From assembly GCA_013359135.1 (NCBI GenBank), contig JABWCN010000007.1, positions 1 to 64,000 on the forward strand: a stretch of DNA of 64,000 nt. Reading direction: 5' to 3'. A program made the position numbers and the translations under genes. The notes beneath the pieces are model-generated. The model had not been told where the DNA came from. It saw nothing but the letters and a program-made list of their open reading frames with translations, and made no database searches. Shown piece by piece: positions 17,658 through 26,697 of the stretch; within the stretch, counting starts at the first letter, position 1; each line of letters begins with the position of its first letter. This DNA comes from Pseudobdellovibrionaceae bacterium. GTDB lineage: Bacteria > Bdellovibrionota > Bdellovibrionia > Bdellovibrionales > Bdellovibrionaceae.

Positions 17658-19346
17658 TTAAATATCTAGCTGGGTGTTACTAAAGAGCTCTTCAATAGTG
17701 GTAATTCCATTAAGAACCTTTTGAATACCATGGTCTCTGAAGGTGACCATTCCATTTAACATAGCTTGTTTTTTAATGGTATTTCCATCACGTTTTTGCA
17801 TGATCAGTGAGCGTATATCATCAGTGACATGCAGAAGTTCTTGAATCAATGTTCTACCTAGATAGCCTTTGTGATTACACTGGTTGCACCCAACGGCTTT
17901 GTTAATGTTTCCATTCATGGCTTGTTGGCGGGTTAAACCAAGGCTGTTAAGTTCAAAATCAGTTGGTTCATAGGGAGCTTTGCAATGTGGGCACAAAACT
18001 CTGACTAGACGTTGAGAAATCACTCCCAAAATAGAAGTTGCAATCAAGAATGGTTCTGCTCCGATGTCTATTAATCGCGGAAAAGCTCCTGCCGCATCGT
18101 TTGTATGTAATGTTGATAGAACTAAGTGACCAGTAAGAGAGGAGTTGATGGCAAGCTCACAAGTTTCAAGGTCACGAATCTCTCCGACCATAATGATATC
18201 TGGATCTTGACGTAGGAAGGATCTTAATCCAGCAGCAAAAGTAAGTCCTATTTTGGCATTAACTTGTACTTGCCCAATACCATGTACACGTTGCTCGACG
18301 GGATCTTCTACGGTAAGAATATTTACATCCGTAGAGTTTAGTCTTGAAAGACAAGCATAAAGCGTAGTTGATTTACCGGATCCTGTTGGGCCGGTAACCA
18401 GAATAATGCCGTAGGTTCTTTCGATGAGTTCATCAATTTTAGTTAAAGATTGCTCAGAGAAACCGAGTTGTTCTAGTTCTAGAATTACATTAGATCTATC
18501 TTGAAGACGCATGACTAGACGCTCACCATGAGCTGTGGGAACAGTAGAAAGACGGATATCAATATCTTTACCACCGACCTTTAAGGGAATTCGTCCATCT
18601 TGAGGCAAACGTTTTTCAGCGATGTTCAAATTAGCCATAACTTTAATTCTTGAGGTGATTGCATTTTGTAATTTTTTTGGTGGTTTAAACACGTCAAATA
18701 AAATACCATCTCTGCGAAACCTGACTACCATGTCTTTCTCATAAGGTGCAATATGGATATCTGAAGCCTTTTCCTTAACAGCTCGAAACAGGAGTGAATT
18801 TACCAGTTTAATAACTGGTGCATCATCTTCGCCGGCTTCAAGAAGATCGACAATGCCGTCTTCTAGATCGACTTCTTCTTCCTCGATTTCATCTAGGCCA
18901 GAAAGATTTGCTGTTGATTTTTCATAGACACGGTTAATGGCATCGATGAGCTTGCCAGCAGGGGTGATGATGGGACGTACACGTTTCCCGAAAATGACTC
19001 TTAAATCATCAAGACTTTTTAAATTGAGTGGATTAGCAATAAGTACGTGGATCACATCTTGTTCTTCTTTGTAGGGAAGAATATAGTTTTGTTTTGAATA
19101 ATTGATAGGAATGTTGCGAATCAAATCAGAAGAGATATCATTGTACGGAATATCTTTTAAGAAATCCAAACCCATTTCTTTACAAAGCTCAGAGAGTACG
19201 TCTTCTCCAGACTGAAAACTTTTTTCTGAAAGAGCAGATCCGATGGTGCCATTACGTTGAAGCGAGGGATTACTCCAGAGAGTTTTCACCTGTTCTGGGG
19301 TTAAACCTGTAGCCTTTTGTAATAAGGTTTGAGAATCCGTAGCCAT
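17658..19346 (-). CDS. gspE: Type II secretion ATPase GspE
   Basis: The cytoplasmic hexameric ATPase that powers the type II secretion pseudopilus. The 562 residues contain the N1E-like domain, R-F-R-R-D-G-I-L and R-L-P-Q-D-G-R-I (about 215-260). Walker A is G-P-T-G-S-G-K-S-T near residue 318, followed by the Asp box, then Walker B/His box Q-D-P-D-I-I-M-V-G-E-I-R-D and S-T-L-H-T-N-D-A. A C-terminal zinc module has C-P-H-C near 452 and C-N-Q-C. These residues are intact. It starts 8 bases after the gspD stop, with its ribosome binding site (AAAGGAA) inside the end of gspD. GspE is favoured over PilB because of the linkage to gspC and gspD. Confidence 0.9.
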   Translation of the reverse strand: MATDSQTLLQKATGLTPEQVKTLWSNPSLQRNGTIGSALSEKSFQSGEDVLSELCKEMGLDFLKDIPYNDISSDLIRNIPINYSKQNYILPYKEEQDVIHVLIANPLNLKSLDDLRVIFGKRVRPIITPAGKLIDAINRVYEKSTANLSGLDEIEEEEVDLEDGIVDLLEAGEDDAPVIKLVNSLLFRAVKEKASDIHIAPYEKDMVVRFRRDGILFDVFKPPKKLQNAITSRIKVMANLNIAEKRLPQDGRIPLKVGGKDIDIRLSTVPTAHGERLVMRLQDRSNVILELEQLGFSEQSLTKIDELIERTYGIILVTGPTGSGKSTTLYACLSRLNSTDVNILTVEDPVEQRVHGIGQVQVNAKIGLTFAAGLRSFLRQDPDIIMVGEIRDLETCELAINSSLTGHLVLSTLHTNDAAGAFPRLIDIGAEPFLIATSILGVISQRLVRVLCPHCKAPYEPTDFELNSLGLTRQQAMNGNINKAVGCNQCNHKGYLGRTLIQELLHVTDDIRSLIMQKRDGNTIKKQAMLNGMVTFRDHGIQKVLNGITTIEELFSNTQLDI

Positions 19347-19354
19347 GATTTAAA

Positions 19355-21697
19355 TTATTCCTTTATTTCCGAAGAAGAAGGTGATGTTGGTTGTAAAGGT
19401 TCTGAATTAAGTTGCGTAGTTCGTTTTTGAACCTCATCAATAACTCCTCCATAGGGATCAACTCCTCCTTGAGATTTTATGAAGTCAATGCGTTTGTCAA
19501 TACGGCTATTAAGGACACCCTTGGTATCTGAAGGATTTCTTATAATTTTGGGAGTGAGAAATACCAACATGTTGACTTTTTCTTTGTTGGTTTCTTTTGA
19601 TTTAAATAGCCAACCAATAATTGGTAGGTCACCCAGAAGGGGAACTTTGACGATTTCTTCGGTTTCTCGATCTTTGATAAGACCACCAAGAACCGCTGTA
19701 TCGCCATTATTAATTACGATATTAGTTTTAATTTTTCTAGTAGCAAGTGGTTGGGTGGAATCTTGAAAAGCTTTCGGAGTTGTCGCGCCTGCTGAGGGTT
19801 GCTTAACACTCTGATCAATCTCCATGCGTACACTTTCGCTACTAGGATTGATGAAAGGTTTTAGTTTTAATTCTATCAAGGCTTCTTCAAAGATGGGAGT
19901 TTGTACCGTTCCGTTTTGATTAGTTGTAGAATTAGCACCTGTAACTACTTTATCGCCTACCTGAATAAGAGCTTCCTGGTTATCCATAGCAATGACTTGA
20001 GGTCGAGAAAGAATATTGGCTTTCGTTGTTTTCTTTAACAAATTGATAAGCCCAATCAATGAGGGGACTTTTGTTTCTTTTCCAGCGACGTTTATTTTAA
20101 CATCACTTCCAGAGCCAAAGCCTAAAACAGTTCCTACACCAGCTAGAGGGTTAATCACATCATCAGCTTTAAGTCCGCCTGAGAATCCTTGCCGAGCGAT
20201 CCCATTTTCAGAAACAAAATTGTAATAAGTTGGTTTAAATCCAAAACCATCACCAGCTGACATCTCCATAATTATGGCTTCAACGAAAACTTGATCTCTT
20301 GGAATATCAATTTTTGAAAGTAGATTCATGACGACTTCATAATCACCTTTGCCTGCTGTGATAATTAAACTGTTGGTGGTTTCGTCGGCTGTAATTTTAA
20401 CTTCTCCTCCGAAAACCTGACCTCCGTTGGGATTGTTATTGTTGCCCTGATCAAATCCCATTGGCGGAGCAAAGAAAGGCGAGCTTCCAGGAGCCCCACT
20501 TGTTCCAGGTTGGTTTTTAGGAGCTGCATCTTTAGCAACTCCTTGTAGAACTTGCGCAATTTTTTTTGCTTCACCATGCTTTACGTAGTAAACGAAAACA
20601 CCACCTTGATCTTCAATTTTGATACGATTATCTAGTTTAGCGATAAGTTTTTTGACACGTTCAATTCCACCCTTATTGCCCACGATGATAATGGAGTTAG
20701 TTCTTTCCTCTGGAATGGCCATAAAGTAACTTGTGCCTTGTTGGCCAGAAGCTCCCGAGCGGCTGCGGGTATTAAACTGGGGAACTCCACCTCCAAAGCC
20801 TGCAGAGACACCGGTGTTGCCTCGACTTGAGTTTTGGCCTTTATTAACGATTTTATCTACAAGATCTGCAAGATCTTTAGCTTTAGCAAACTTTATTGGG
20901 ACGACTTCAAGTTGTTCTTCAAAGCCGGGAACATCTAGTTGATTAATAATCTTCATCACGCGATCAATGTTAGATCCCCAATCAGAAAGGATGATCGAAT
21001 TTGTTTGCGTATAGACGTTCATTTCACCGTCTTTTGATGGGAGAATCCGCAAATCACGATTTACCATTTCTGCAGAAATGTGTTTTAAGTGGATGATCCT
21101 TGTGATCATTTGATCCGTGTTAGGGTAATAGCTTCCAGAAAAAGTCTCGATACTATCTCTTTGAGCATTACGACCTGATTTTACCTTTAGAAAACTACCA
21201 GAAGGAACAACTGTGAAACCATTAATTGCCAGAGCAGAGAGAAAAGCTTTATAGGCTTCTGCTACTGTGATCTTACTAGGGGCTACGATCGTGATTTTGC
21301 CTCGTACACCAGGATCAATAATAAAATTTTTACCTGTCAATTCGGAGATGGCTTTAATCACATCAGTGATTTCTACATTAGGAAAATCAAATGATTCTAT
21401 AGTCTCTGGAAAATTCTCATTAGTGATATCTTCGGCATTAGATTGAGAAAACTTTTGTTTCTGAAGCTTGTTCAGACCTGAACCTTTTTTTTCAGATTCT
21501 CCGGTAGCTTTGGAAGTTCCTCCAGAAAAAAGATTGCTCGCTCCACCATTGTGGGTGGGTTGAATTGGTGGAGGAAGTGGTGTTTCGATGTCACCAAAAT
21601 CAGGAGGAGGTGGTGGTGGAAATTCATCTTGTGCCAGTGAATTTGCAGAAAACAGCATCATCGTCATGAGTGACACATATTTTTTTGATGATTTCAT
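19355..21697 (-). CDS. gspD: Type II secretion outer-membrane secretin GspD
   Basis: A 780-residue secretin forming the outer-membrane channel. The signal peptide ends near residue 22 (A-N-S-L-A-Q), then comes a Pro-rich linker (P-P-P-P-P-P-D). N0 follows (F-P-N-V-E-I-T-D-V-I-K), then N1-N3 domains with the insert G-A-P-G-S-S-P-F-F-A, and the secretin core ending in V-P-L-L-G-D-L-P-I-I-G-W-L-F. A Gln/Ser-rich tail may be the S-domain. AGGAGG lies four bases before ATG. The N0-N1 part has a separate paralog at 29033-29665. The order gspC-gspD-gspE is compact, but the remaining gsp genes are not in this window. Confidence 0.95.
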   Translation of the reverse strand: MKSSKKYVSLMTMMLFSANSLAQDEFPPPPPPDFGDIETPLPPPIQPTHNGGASNLFSGGTSKATGESEKKGSGLNKLQKQKFSQSNAEDITNENFPETIESFDFPNVEITDVIKAISELTGKNFIIDPGVRGKITIVAPSKITVAEAYKAFLSALAINGFTVVPSGSFLKVKSGRNAQRDSIETFSGSYYPNTDQMITRIIHLKHISAEMVNRDLRILPSKDGEMNVYTQTNSIILSDWGSNIDRVMKIINQLDVPGFEEQLEVVPIKFAKAKDLADLVDKIVNKGQNSSRGNTGVSAGFGGGVPQFNTRSRSGASGQQGTSYFMAIPEERTNSIIIVGNKGGIERVKKLIAKLDNRIKIEDQGGVFVYYVKHGEAKKIAQVLQGVAKDAAPKNQPGTSGAPGSSPFFAPPMGFDQGNNNNPNGGQVFGGEVKITADETTNSLIITAGKGDYEVVMNLLSKIDIPRDQVFVEAIIMEMSAGDGFGFKPTYYNFVSENGIARQGFSGGLKADDVINPLAGVGTVLGFGSGSDVKINVAGKETKVPSLIGLINLLKKTTKANILSRPQVIAMDNQEALIQVGDKVVTGANSTTNQNGTVQTPIFEEALIELKLKPFINPSSESVRMEIDQSVKQPSAGATTPKAFQDSTQPLATRKIKTNIVINNGDTAVLGGLIKDRETEEIVKVPLLGDLPIIGWLFKSKETNKEKVNMLVFLTPKIIRNPSDTKGVLNSRIDKRIDFIKSQGGVDPYGGVIDEVQKRTTQLNSEPLQPTSPSSSEIKE

Positions 21698-21748
21698 CGA
21701 TCCTCCTAGATCTTATCTTTCTTTGCCTGTTCTGTAGTTTATTTGGAA

Positions 21749-22678
21749 CTATTGTTTCACAGTATAAGAAAGATCCTCGGTTTTCCCACCGCGTTCTACA
21801 GTGATTTTGATTTGATTCGAATTTCTTAGTGTTTGGTACATTTCAAGAGCCTGCTGTTGAGTAGTTACAGGAGTGCCATTGACTCCAGTAATCACGTCCA
21901 TAACTTGCAAGCCGAGTTGTGTGTAGATGCTGTCGGGTTGAATTTCAAGCAAACGAAAACCATAGGTCTCGCCATTTCCAGGTCTTCTTGCTGGAACAGC
22001 TCTTGCTTGCATTAAAATACTTTGAATGTCCTTTAGCTTATCTTCTAAGTCAGAACGTTTGAGTTCAAATTTATTATCGCCACTTTTTTGGATGATGGCT
22101 TCTTTGCTTGTGCCAGCAACGGGTTTCACTTTGGTGTCAAAACTGACTTTGGAACTGTCTTTCATTTCAATATACTCTAGGCGATCTGTCGTTGAGTTTC
22201 TTAGAATGACTTTACCTCTTTGGATTTTTTCTACTTTAGCGAGGCCTTCAATTTCTTTACCAGGAGTGAAAGAGGTTATTAAGTTTTTAGATTTGATTTC
22301 GATGGCAGCAATGGATTTTTCAGGGTTAGAGTGAACCAGAGTTCCAATTAAGTTGATCGGTAAGTTAGATAAAACAGGCTCATTATCTTTTTGTATCTTA
22401 TCGACGCCCTTAGGTAAAAGTTCTGGAGGGATTTCGCCTGTAGAAGAGAATCCGTTTCTAACGATGATTGGCTGAAAAAAATCTCGACTCATCATCTGAG
22501 GATTTGGAGGACGTCGAGGCGCGCTTCTAGACAGTTCGTGGGGCAGAAAGTAAGCTCTAAAATGTAAAATAACGAGATCGGATATGGCAAAGCCTACAAA
22601 GGCGAGGGTGCTATAGAGAATCAGGGTAAATACCCAGGGTTTGTCATTAGTAGAGATAATTTTTTTTTTAAACGCCAT
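21749..22678 (-). CDS. gspC: Type II secretion inner-membrane protein GspC with PDZ domain
   Basis: A 309-residue protein with one N-terminal transmembrane segment (about residues 15-40). An HR-type periplasmic domain (L-P-I-N-L-I-G-T-L-V-H-S, about 100-175) is followed by a C-terminal PDZ domain (G-F-R-L-L-E-I-Q-P-D-S-I-Y-T-Q-L-G-L and G-V-N-G-T-P-V-T). GspC links the inner-membrane platform with the secretin. It is the first gene of the gspCDE cluster and is 51 bases from gspD. No clear Shine-Dalgarno is visible before ATG 22678. Type II secretion is a likely export route for the many signal-peptide proteins in this window. Confidence 0.88.
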   Translation of the reverse strand: MAFKKKIISTNDKPWVFTLILYSTLAFVGFAISDLVILHFRAYFLPHELSRSAPRRPPNPQMMSRDFFQPIIVRNGFSSTGEIPPELLPKGVDKIQKDNEPVLSNLPINLIGTLVHSNPEKSIAAIEIKSKNLITSFTPGKEIEGLAKVEKIQRGKVILRNSTTDRLEYIEMKDSSKVSFDTKVKPVAGTSKEAIIQKSGDNKFELKRSDLEDKLKDIQSILMQARAVPARRPGNGETYGFRLLEIQPDSIYTQLGLQVMDVITGVNGTPVTTQQQALEMYQTLRNSNQIKITVERGGKTEDLSYTVKQ

Positions 22679-22804
22679 TTAGCAAATGTTAACAAAATTA
22701 AGTAACAGAGTAAGTTAATTTTTATCGAACAGGACTAAGAGCCAATAGCAATTAGAGAAAGAAATTTTAGTAAAGGACCAAATATGAAAAGTGTTTCAAG
22801 TGAA

Positions 22805-23044
22805 TTATGACTTTTTTTTATCATCAGTTTGGGTGGGAAAGGTTCCATGCTTTAAATAATACTCAAGCCAGGGCCCGGTGGTTTTTCTACATGAACCACC
22901 ACAGGGGCCAACGCCGGCGTTGGTTTTATCAAAAAGTTCATTTAAGTCTTTGCAGCCTTCTTTAATGGCTTGTTTTATAGTTTCTTCAGTTACATCATTG
23001 CATTTACAAATGATGGGTGAGGTTTTCTTTTTAGGAGTGTGCAT
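22805..23044 (-). CDS. Bfd-like [2Fe-2S] protein
   Basis: A 79-residue protein with the BFD-like fold signature. I-C-K-C-N-D-V-T-E-E-T-I near residue 12 is followed by G-V-G-P-C-G-G-S-C about 35 residues on, giving the four cysteines that hold a 2Fe-2S cluster. Relatives are bacterioferritin-associated ferredoxin and the small domains of nitrite reductases. It begins inside the end of the NrnA-like gene (14-base overlap), so it is translated by coupling. No ferritin gene is near; its redox partner is unknown. Confidence 0.85.
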   Translation of the reverse strand: MHTPKKKTSPIICKCNDVTEETIKQAIKEGCKDLNELFDKTNAGVGPCGGSCRKTTGPWLEYYLKHGTFPTQTDDKKKS

Positions 23045-24014
23045 GGGTTTTGATTAAATCAGAAAGAAAGTTGACGACTTTGAGGTTTAGCTCCTCAAAA
23101 TTACCTTTAATGTAGGCACCTGAAGCATGATGATGTCCGCCGCCACCTAAAAGCTCTGACACACCAAGAACATTGATGTTATTCTTGCTGCGGAAACTTA
23201 CTTTAAAGGATTGATTTTTATCTTCGCGGAATAAGACGGCAACCTCGACCCCATCGATATCAATGATTTTATCTACCACGTCGCGGGTGTCTTCGGTATC
23301 TAGATGGAGTTCTTCAAGATCTTGGTGTTTTAAGTGAATAATGGCAATTTTGTTTTCTAGATAATACTTAACTCGTCCTAAGGCTCTAGATAGTAACTCC
23401 ATTTTTTCAGGAGTTTGGACACCGAATAAATGACGATGTATGTCTTCAGGTCGAAATAGATAGGGGAAGAGTTTTAACGCCATTTCGTGAGAGAAAGAAC
23501 TTGCTCTTGTGTAACGGAATAATTGGGTATCAAAAACTAAACTGGTATAGAGAGCATTAGCAATCGGAGTATCTAGAGGTATTTTAAGTGCGTCAATCAG
23601 CTTAAAAACTATCTCGCCGGTGCTTGCGGCTTTCATATCAATAAAAAAGTTTTTGGGTTTAGGACCCTGCTTTAGAATCGGATGGTGATCGATGAAAAAA
23701 ATCTGACATCCTTGAACCGTTAGATTGGAAAAAAGAGGTTCAATGAGTCTTTGATCATTAGTGTCAAAAACGAGAGCTAAATCAAAAAGGGGAAGTTGCT
23801 GATTCTCTTGGTAAATGCTTAAAAGGTTTTTGTCGATCAATTTTTCATACTTCTTTGGCATGGGATCAACATTGTGGATACTCACATTTTTACCTATTTT
23901 TTTTAAGGCATGATACAAGGCAATTTGTGATCCAAGTCCGTCACCATCAGCGTCTCTGTGGGTGGTTAAGAGAATACGTTCCGATTTTTGAATGTGGTTA
24001 AGCAGTTCTTGCAA
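23031..24014 (-). CDS. DHH-family phosphoesterase, NrnA-like (nanoRNase / pAp phosphatase)
   Basis: A 327-residue protein with the DHH catalytic domain, T-T-H-R-D-A-D-G-D-G-L-G-S near residue 20, V-F-D-T-N-D and the I-D-H-H-P motif. The DHHA1 domain carries G-G-G-G-H-H-H-A-S-G. NrnA enzymes degrade oligoribonucleotides two to five bases long and can dephosphorylate pAp. The start is TTG at 24014 with AAAGGA eight bases upstream; no nearer ATG is available. Length is normal. It overlaps the Bfd-like gene and is divergent from greA. Confidence 0.9.
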   Translation of the reverse strand: MQELLNHIQKSERILLTTHRDADGDGLGSQIALYHALKKIGKNVSIHNVDPMPKKYEKLIDKNLLSIYQENQQLPLFDLALVFDTNDQRLIEPLFSNLTVQGCQIFFIDHHPILKQGPKPKNFFIDMKAASTGEIVFKLIDALKIPLDTPIANALYTSLVFDTQLFRYTRASSFSHEMALKLFPYLFRPEDIHRHLFGVQTPEKMELLSRALGRVKYYLENKIAIIHLKHQDLEELHLDTEDTRDVVDKIIDIDGVEVAVLFREDKNQSFKVSFRSKNNINVLGVSELLGGGGHHHASGAYIKGNFEELNLKVVNFLSDLIKTHAHS

Positions 24015-24211
24015 TTTGAGAGTCCTTTCACAGCTTCATGGGGCACTTCCACAAGGGCGGGGAGTCGCTACATAAGATTAGGATAGGATATTTGGGATCA
24101 TTGACGACAGTTAACGCGATGCAATCTAATAAACTGATCCTTTGTATTGAAAAACTGAAGTTTTTTGTATACAAATAACGCCTTGAATTCATAACTTTGG
24201 AGGTTGCCATC

Positions 24212-24706
24212 ATGTCTGACGCTAAAAATAAATCTGAAAAAATGCCAATGACAGTGCTTGGAAAGTCTCAACTCGAGCAAGAACTCAAAAAACTTATGCA
24301 CGAGGAAAGACCAAATGTGATTAAGGCCATCGAAGAAGCCAGGGCTCACGGAGATATCAGTGAGAATGCCGAGTATGATGCGGCTAAAGAAAAACAGGCA
24401 TTGATTGAAGGGCGAATAGCTGAGATTCAAACTAAACTTGCTTTAGCTGAAGTTATAGATATTAGCACAATAAAATCTGATCGCATCGTTTTTGGTGCTA
24501 CAGTCACTGTCATGGATCTGGATACCGATGAGGAATCTCAGTATCAAATCGTGGGGGTCGATGAAGCTAATGTAAAACTTGGTAAAGTTTCTATTTTATC
24601 ACCATTAGCCCGAGCGCTTATTGGTAAAAAAACAGGAGAGACTATCGTTGTTCAGTCTCCTAAAGGCGATAAAGAATTTGAAATTAAAAACTTCAAGTTT
24701 AACTAA
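24212..24706 (+). CDS. greA: Transcription elongation factor GreA
   Basis: GreA rescues backtracked RNA polymerase by stimulating transcript cleavage. The 164-residue product has the N-terminal coiled coil with I-S-E-N-A-E-Y-D at its tip, carrying the acidic residues that enter the polymerase, and the C-terminal FKBP-like domain (L-D-T-D-E-E-S-Q-Y-Q-I-V-G, then G-K-K-T-G-E). The start is ATG 24212, with GGAGG eight bases upstream at 24199-24203. The longer frame from TTG 24197 would overlap this site and is not used. Confidence 0.96.
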   Translation: MSDAKNKSEKMPMTVLGKSQLEQELKKLMHEERPNVIKAIEEARAHGDISENAEYDAAKEKQALIEGRIAEIQTKLALAEVIDISTIKSDRIVFGATVTVMDLDTDEESQYQIVGVDEANVKLGKVSILSPLARALIGKKTGETIVVQSPKGDKEFEIKNFKFN

Positions 24707-24750
24707 AGTCGAACTCTTATAAAAAATAATAACTGTTTGAATATTTTAAT

Positions 24751-26697
24751 TTGTATGAATATCCTTTGATTGTGAATTCAACTGAAGGATATTGGCAAAA
24801 GAGAAAAACTAAAGAGAAGTATTTAGTTACGGATCAACCTGGGAATTTCTTATTATTCCTTGGTGTTTTTATTTCTGTGGTGCTGGGTTACTCACTTAGG
24901 ACCTTTAATACCTCCAGATACTTAAATGATCTTGTTAAACAAGCATCTCAGAATATAGGTTCGGATTGGAAAGTGCAGTTTTCTGGGGTGAGAATATACC
25001 TGCGTGAGGGTTTTTTACCAAAAATAGGTCTAGAAGTTTCTGATATTCAGTTTAGTTCTGAATCTAGTTGTTTTCTTAAACCATCGGGAAGTGTAAAAAA
25101 CTTAAGAGTTCCTATTTCTATATTGAATTTGGCTTTTAAAAAAGACTACTTCTCTGAGGTATTGCTTTATGATGCTAAAATTGAGTTTAAGACTTCAAAG
25201 TATGAATGTGACAAAAACCAAAAGCCAAAAAAAGTAGAACTAGTTGAGCCAACTAAAAACAAAGTATCATTGATTGATAAGTCTAAAAGCGTAGCGACTC
25301 AGGCCGAGCAAAAATTAAAAAATATTAGAGTCGATCGCTTAGAGTTAAAGTTTCCAGAAGATCATTCGAAATCACTTAGTTTATCGAATCTAGTTTTAGA
25401 AAACAAATCAGAAAACCCCAAGATAGTGAGCTTAAAAACAAAAATTGATGTATCCTCATGGTTAAATTTTAGCAAAGAGGATTTAAAAGTAGATGTTAGT
25501 GGTGAATACTCGGAGTTTCCTGAACGTATTCTTAAATTAAGTATTCTTGCTGGATTAAGAGAAGGACATTTGACTTTAAGTCTTATGGATAGGTTTGATG
25601 ACAATCATTTTCAACTTCAGGTTGAGGCTAAGAATATTCCTGTGCAAAAAATACTGGAAATTCCTCAGCTTAAAGCTGAAAAAAATAATTATTTAAAGAC
25701 GGGTTGGTTGAGTTTTACAGGGTATTCTGAAGGAAAAAATCAAAATTGGTTTGATTCGCGGATGGAACTTAAAAGACTAAAGTATGATGGTAATTTTGGT
25801 GAAATTACCAGTGATGAAGTGATCTTAAGTAATGGTTTTAGGAAAGCTTTTTTTGAGTCAGATTTTAAACTTAAATTTCATAAATTTTCTTTAGATAAGT
25901 TTGTAGAGGCCAATAGAGTGACTAAAGTTCCAGAACAAATAAATTCACTTGGAGAGCTAAATGGGGAAGTTACATTTAACTCTAAAAAGAATGCAATAGC
26001 TCAAGGTGATTTAAAAAATTTTTCATTTTATATTTCAAGCAACGGAATTAGACAAATTGAGAAATTTGATAGTCTTGACTTTGAAGCTAAGTATGAAAAT
26101 CAAGAATTACAACTCTTGTCTAAGACGATTTTAAAACAAAAAAAAGCCATTGGAGAACTGAGCTTTAAGGTTGATTATAAAAATAATTTAGATCTTAAAG
26201 CTGAGTTTAAAGATGTTCCGTTAACAGAGGAGTCCTCTAGATTGTTAAACTTGAGCGATGGTGGAATGCTTCTTAGTTCTTTGAAGCTTCAAGCTAAGGG
26301 AAATATAGAAAATTTACACATAGAATCTAGGGTTAAAATTCCACAGATAAAACACGCCTCTATGAATTTAGATAAAGTAGATGTGGAGATACAGAGTGTG
26401 TTAAATAAAAGTATTCAAATTGCTTTAAATGTGGGTGTTTTGCAGGTTAATAAACCGTTGCAAGAGTTAATGCAAAAGCACGACGTCACTCTCTTGCCAG
26501 AATATCAGCAGATTAAGTTTAATTATAATTCAGACTATAAAACTTCAAAATGGAGAATAAACACTAAGAATCGTTGGCAAGCACAAGGTGAGTGGTTAGC
26601 CAACGGTGAAGTCGTCGGAGAGTTAACTGAGGCCAGTAAAGTACAATGGCTGATCAAAGGAACTAGAGATGAACCAGTTTTTACTAGAAAAAATTGA
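24751..26697 (+). CDS. AsmA-like envelope protein
   Basis: A 648-residue protein with one N-terminal transmembrane segment (about residues 32-48: L-L-F-L-G-V-F-I-S-V-V-L-G-Y). It is followed by a long beta-rich periplasmic region with spaced hydrophobic strands typical of AsmA/YhdP-like bridge proteins (G-S-D-W-K-V-Q-F-S-G-V-R-I, later G-E-L-S-F-K-V-D-Y and Q-L-Q-V-E-A-K). These proteins are thought to help move lipids between inner and outer membranes. The start is TTG 24751 or GTG 24772; no good ribosome binding site is visible at either. It overlaps the next gene (glycerophosphodiesterase) by 29 bases, so the two are an operon. Confidence 0.55.
   Translation: MYEYPLIVNSTEGYWQKRKTKEKYLVTDQPGNFLLFLGVFISVVLGYSLRTFNTSRYLNDLVKQASQNIGSDWKVQFSGVRIYLREGFLPKIGLEVSDIQFSSESSCFLKPSGSVKNLRVPISILNLAFKKDYFSEVLLYDAKIEFKTSKYECDKNQKPKKVELVEPTKNKVSLIDKSKSVATQAEQKLKNIRVDRLELKFPEDHSKSLSLSNLVLENKSENPKIVSLKTKIDVSSWLNFSKEDLKVDVSGEYSEFPERILKLSILAGLREGHLTLSLMDRFDDNHFQLQVEAKNIPVQKILEIPQLKAEKNNYLKTGWLSFTGYSEGKNQNWFDSRMELKRLKYDGNFGEITSDEVILSNGFRKAFFESDFKLKFHKFSLDKFVEANRVTKVPEQINSLGELNGEVTFNSKKNAIAQGDLKNFSFYISSNGIRQIEKFDSLDFEAKYENQELQLLSKTILKQKKAIGELSFKVDYKNNLDLKAEFKDVPLTEESSRLLNLSDGGMLLSSLKLQAKGNIENLHIESRVKIPQIKHASMNLDKVDVEIQSVLNKSIQIALNVGVLQVNKPLQELMQKHDVTLLPEYQQIKFNYNSDYKTSKWRINTKNRWQAQGEWLANGEVVGELTEASKVQWLIKGTRDEPVFTRKN

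Noticed and set aside
24197-24211. TTG start 15 bases upstream of greA
   Set aside because: It lies inside the ribosome binding site of the ATG start at 24212 and adds residues not typical of GreA.
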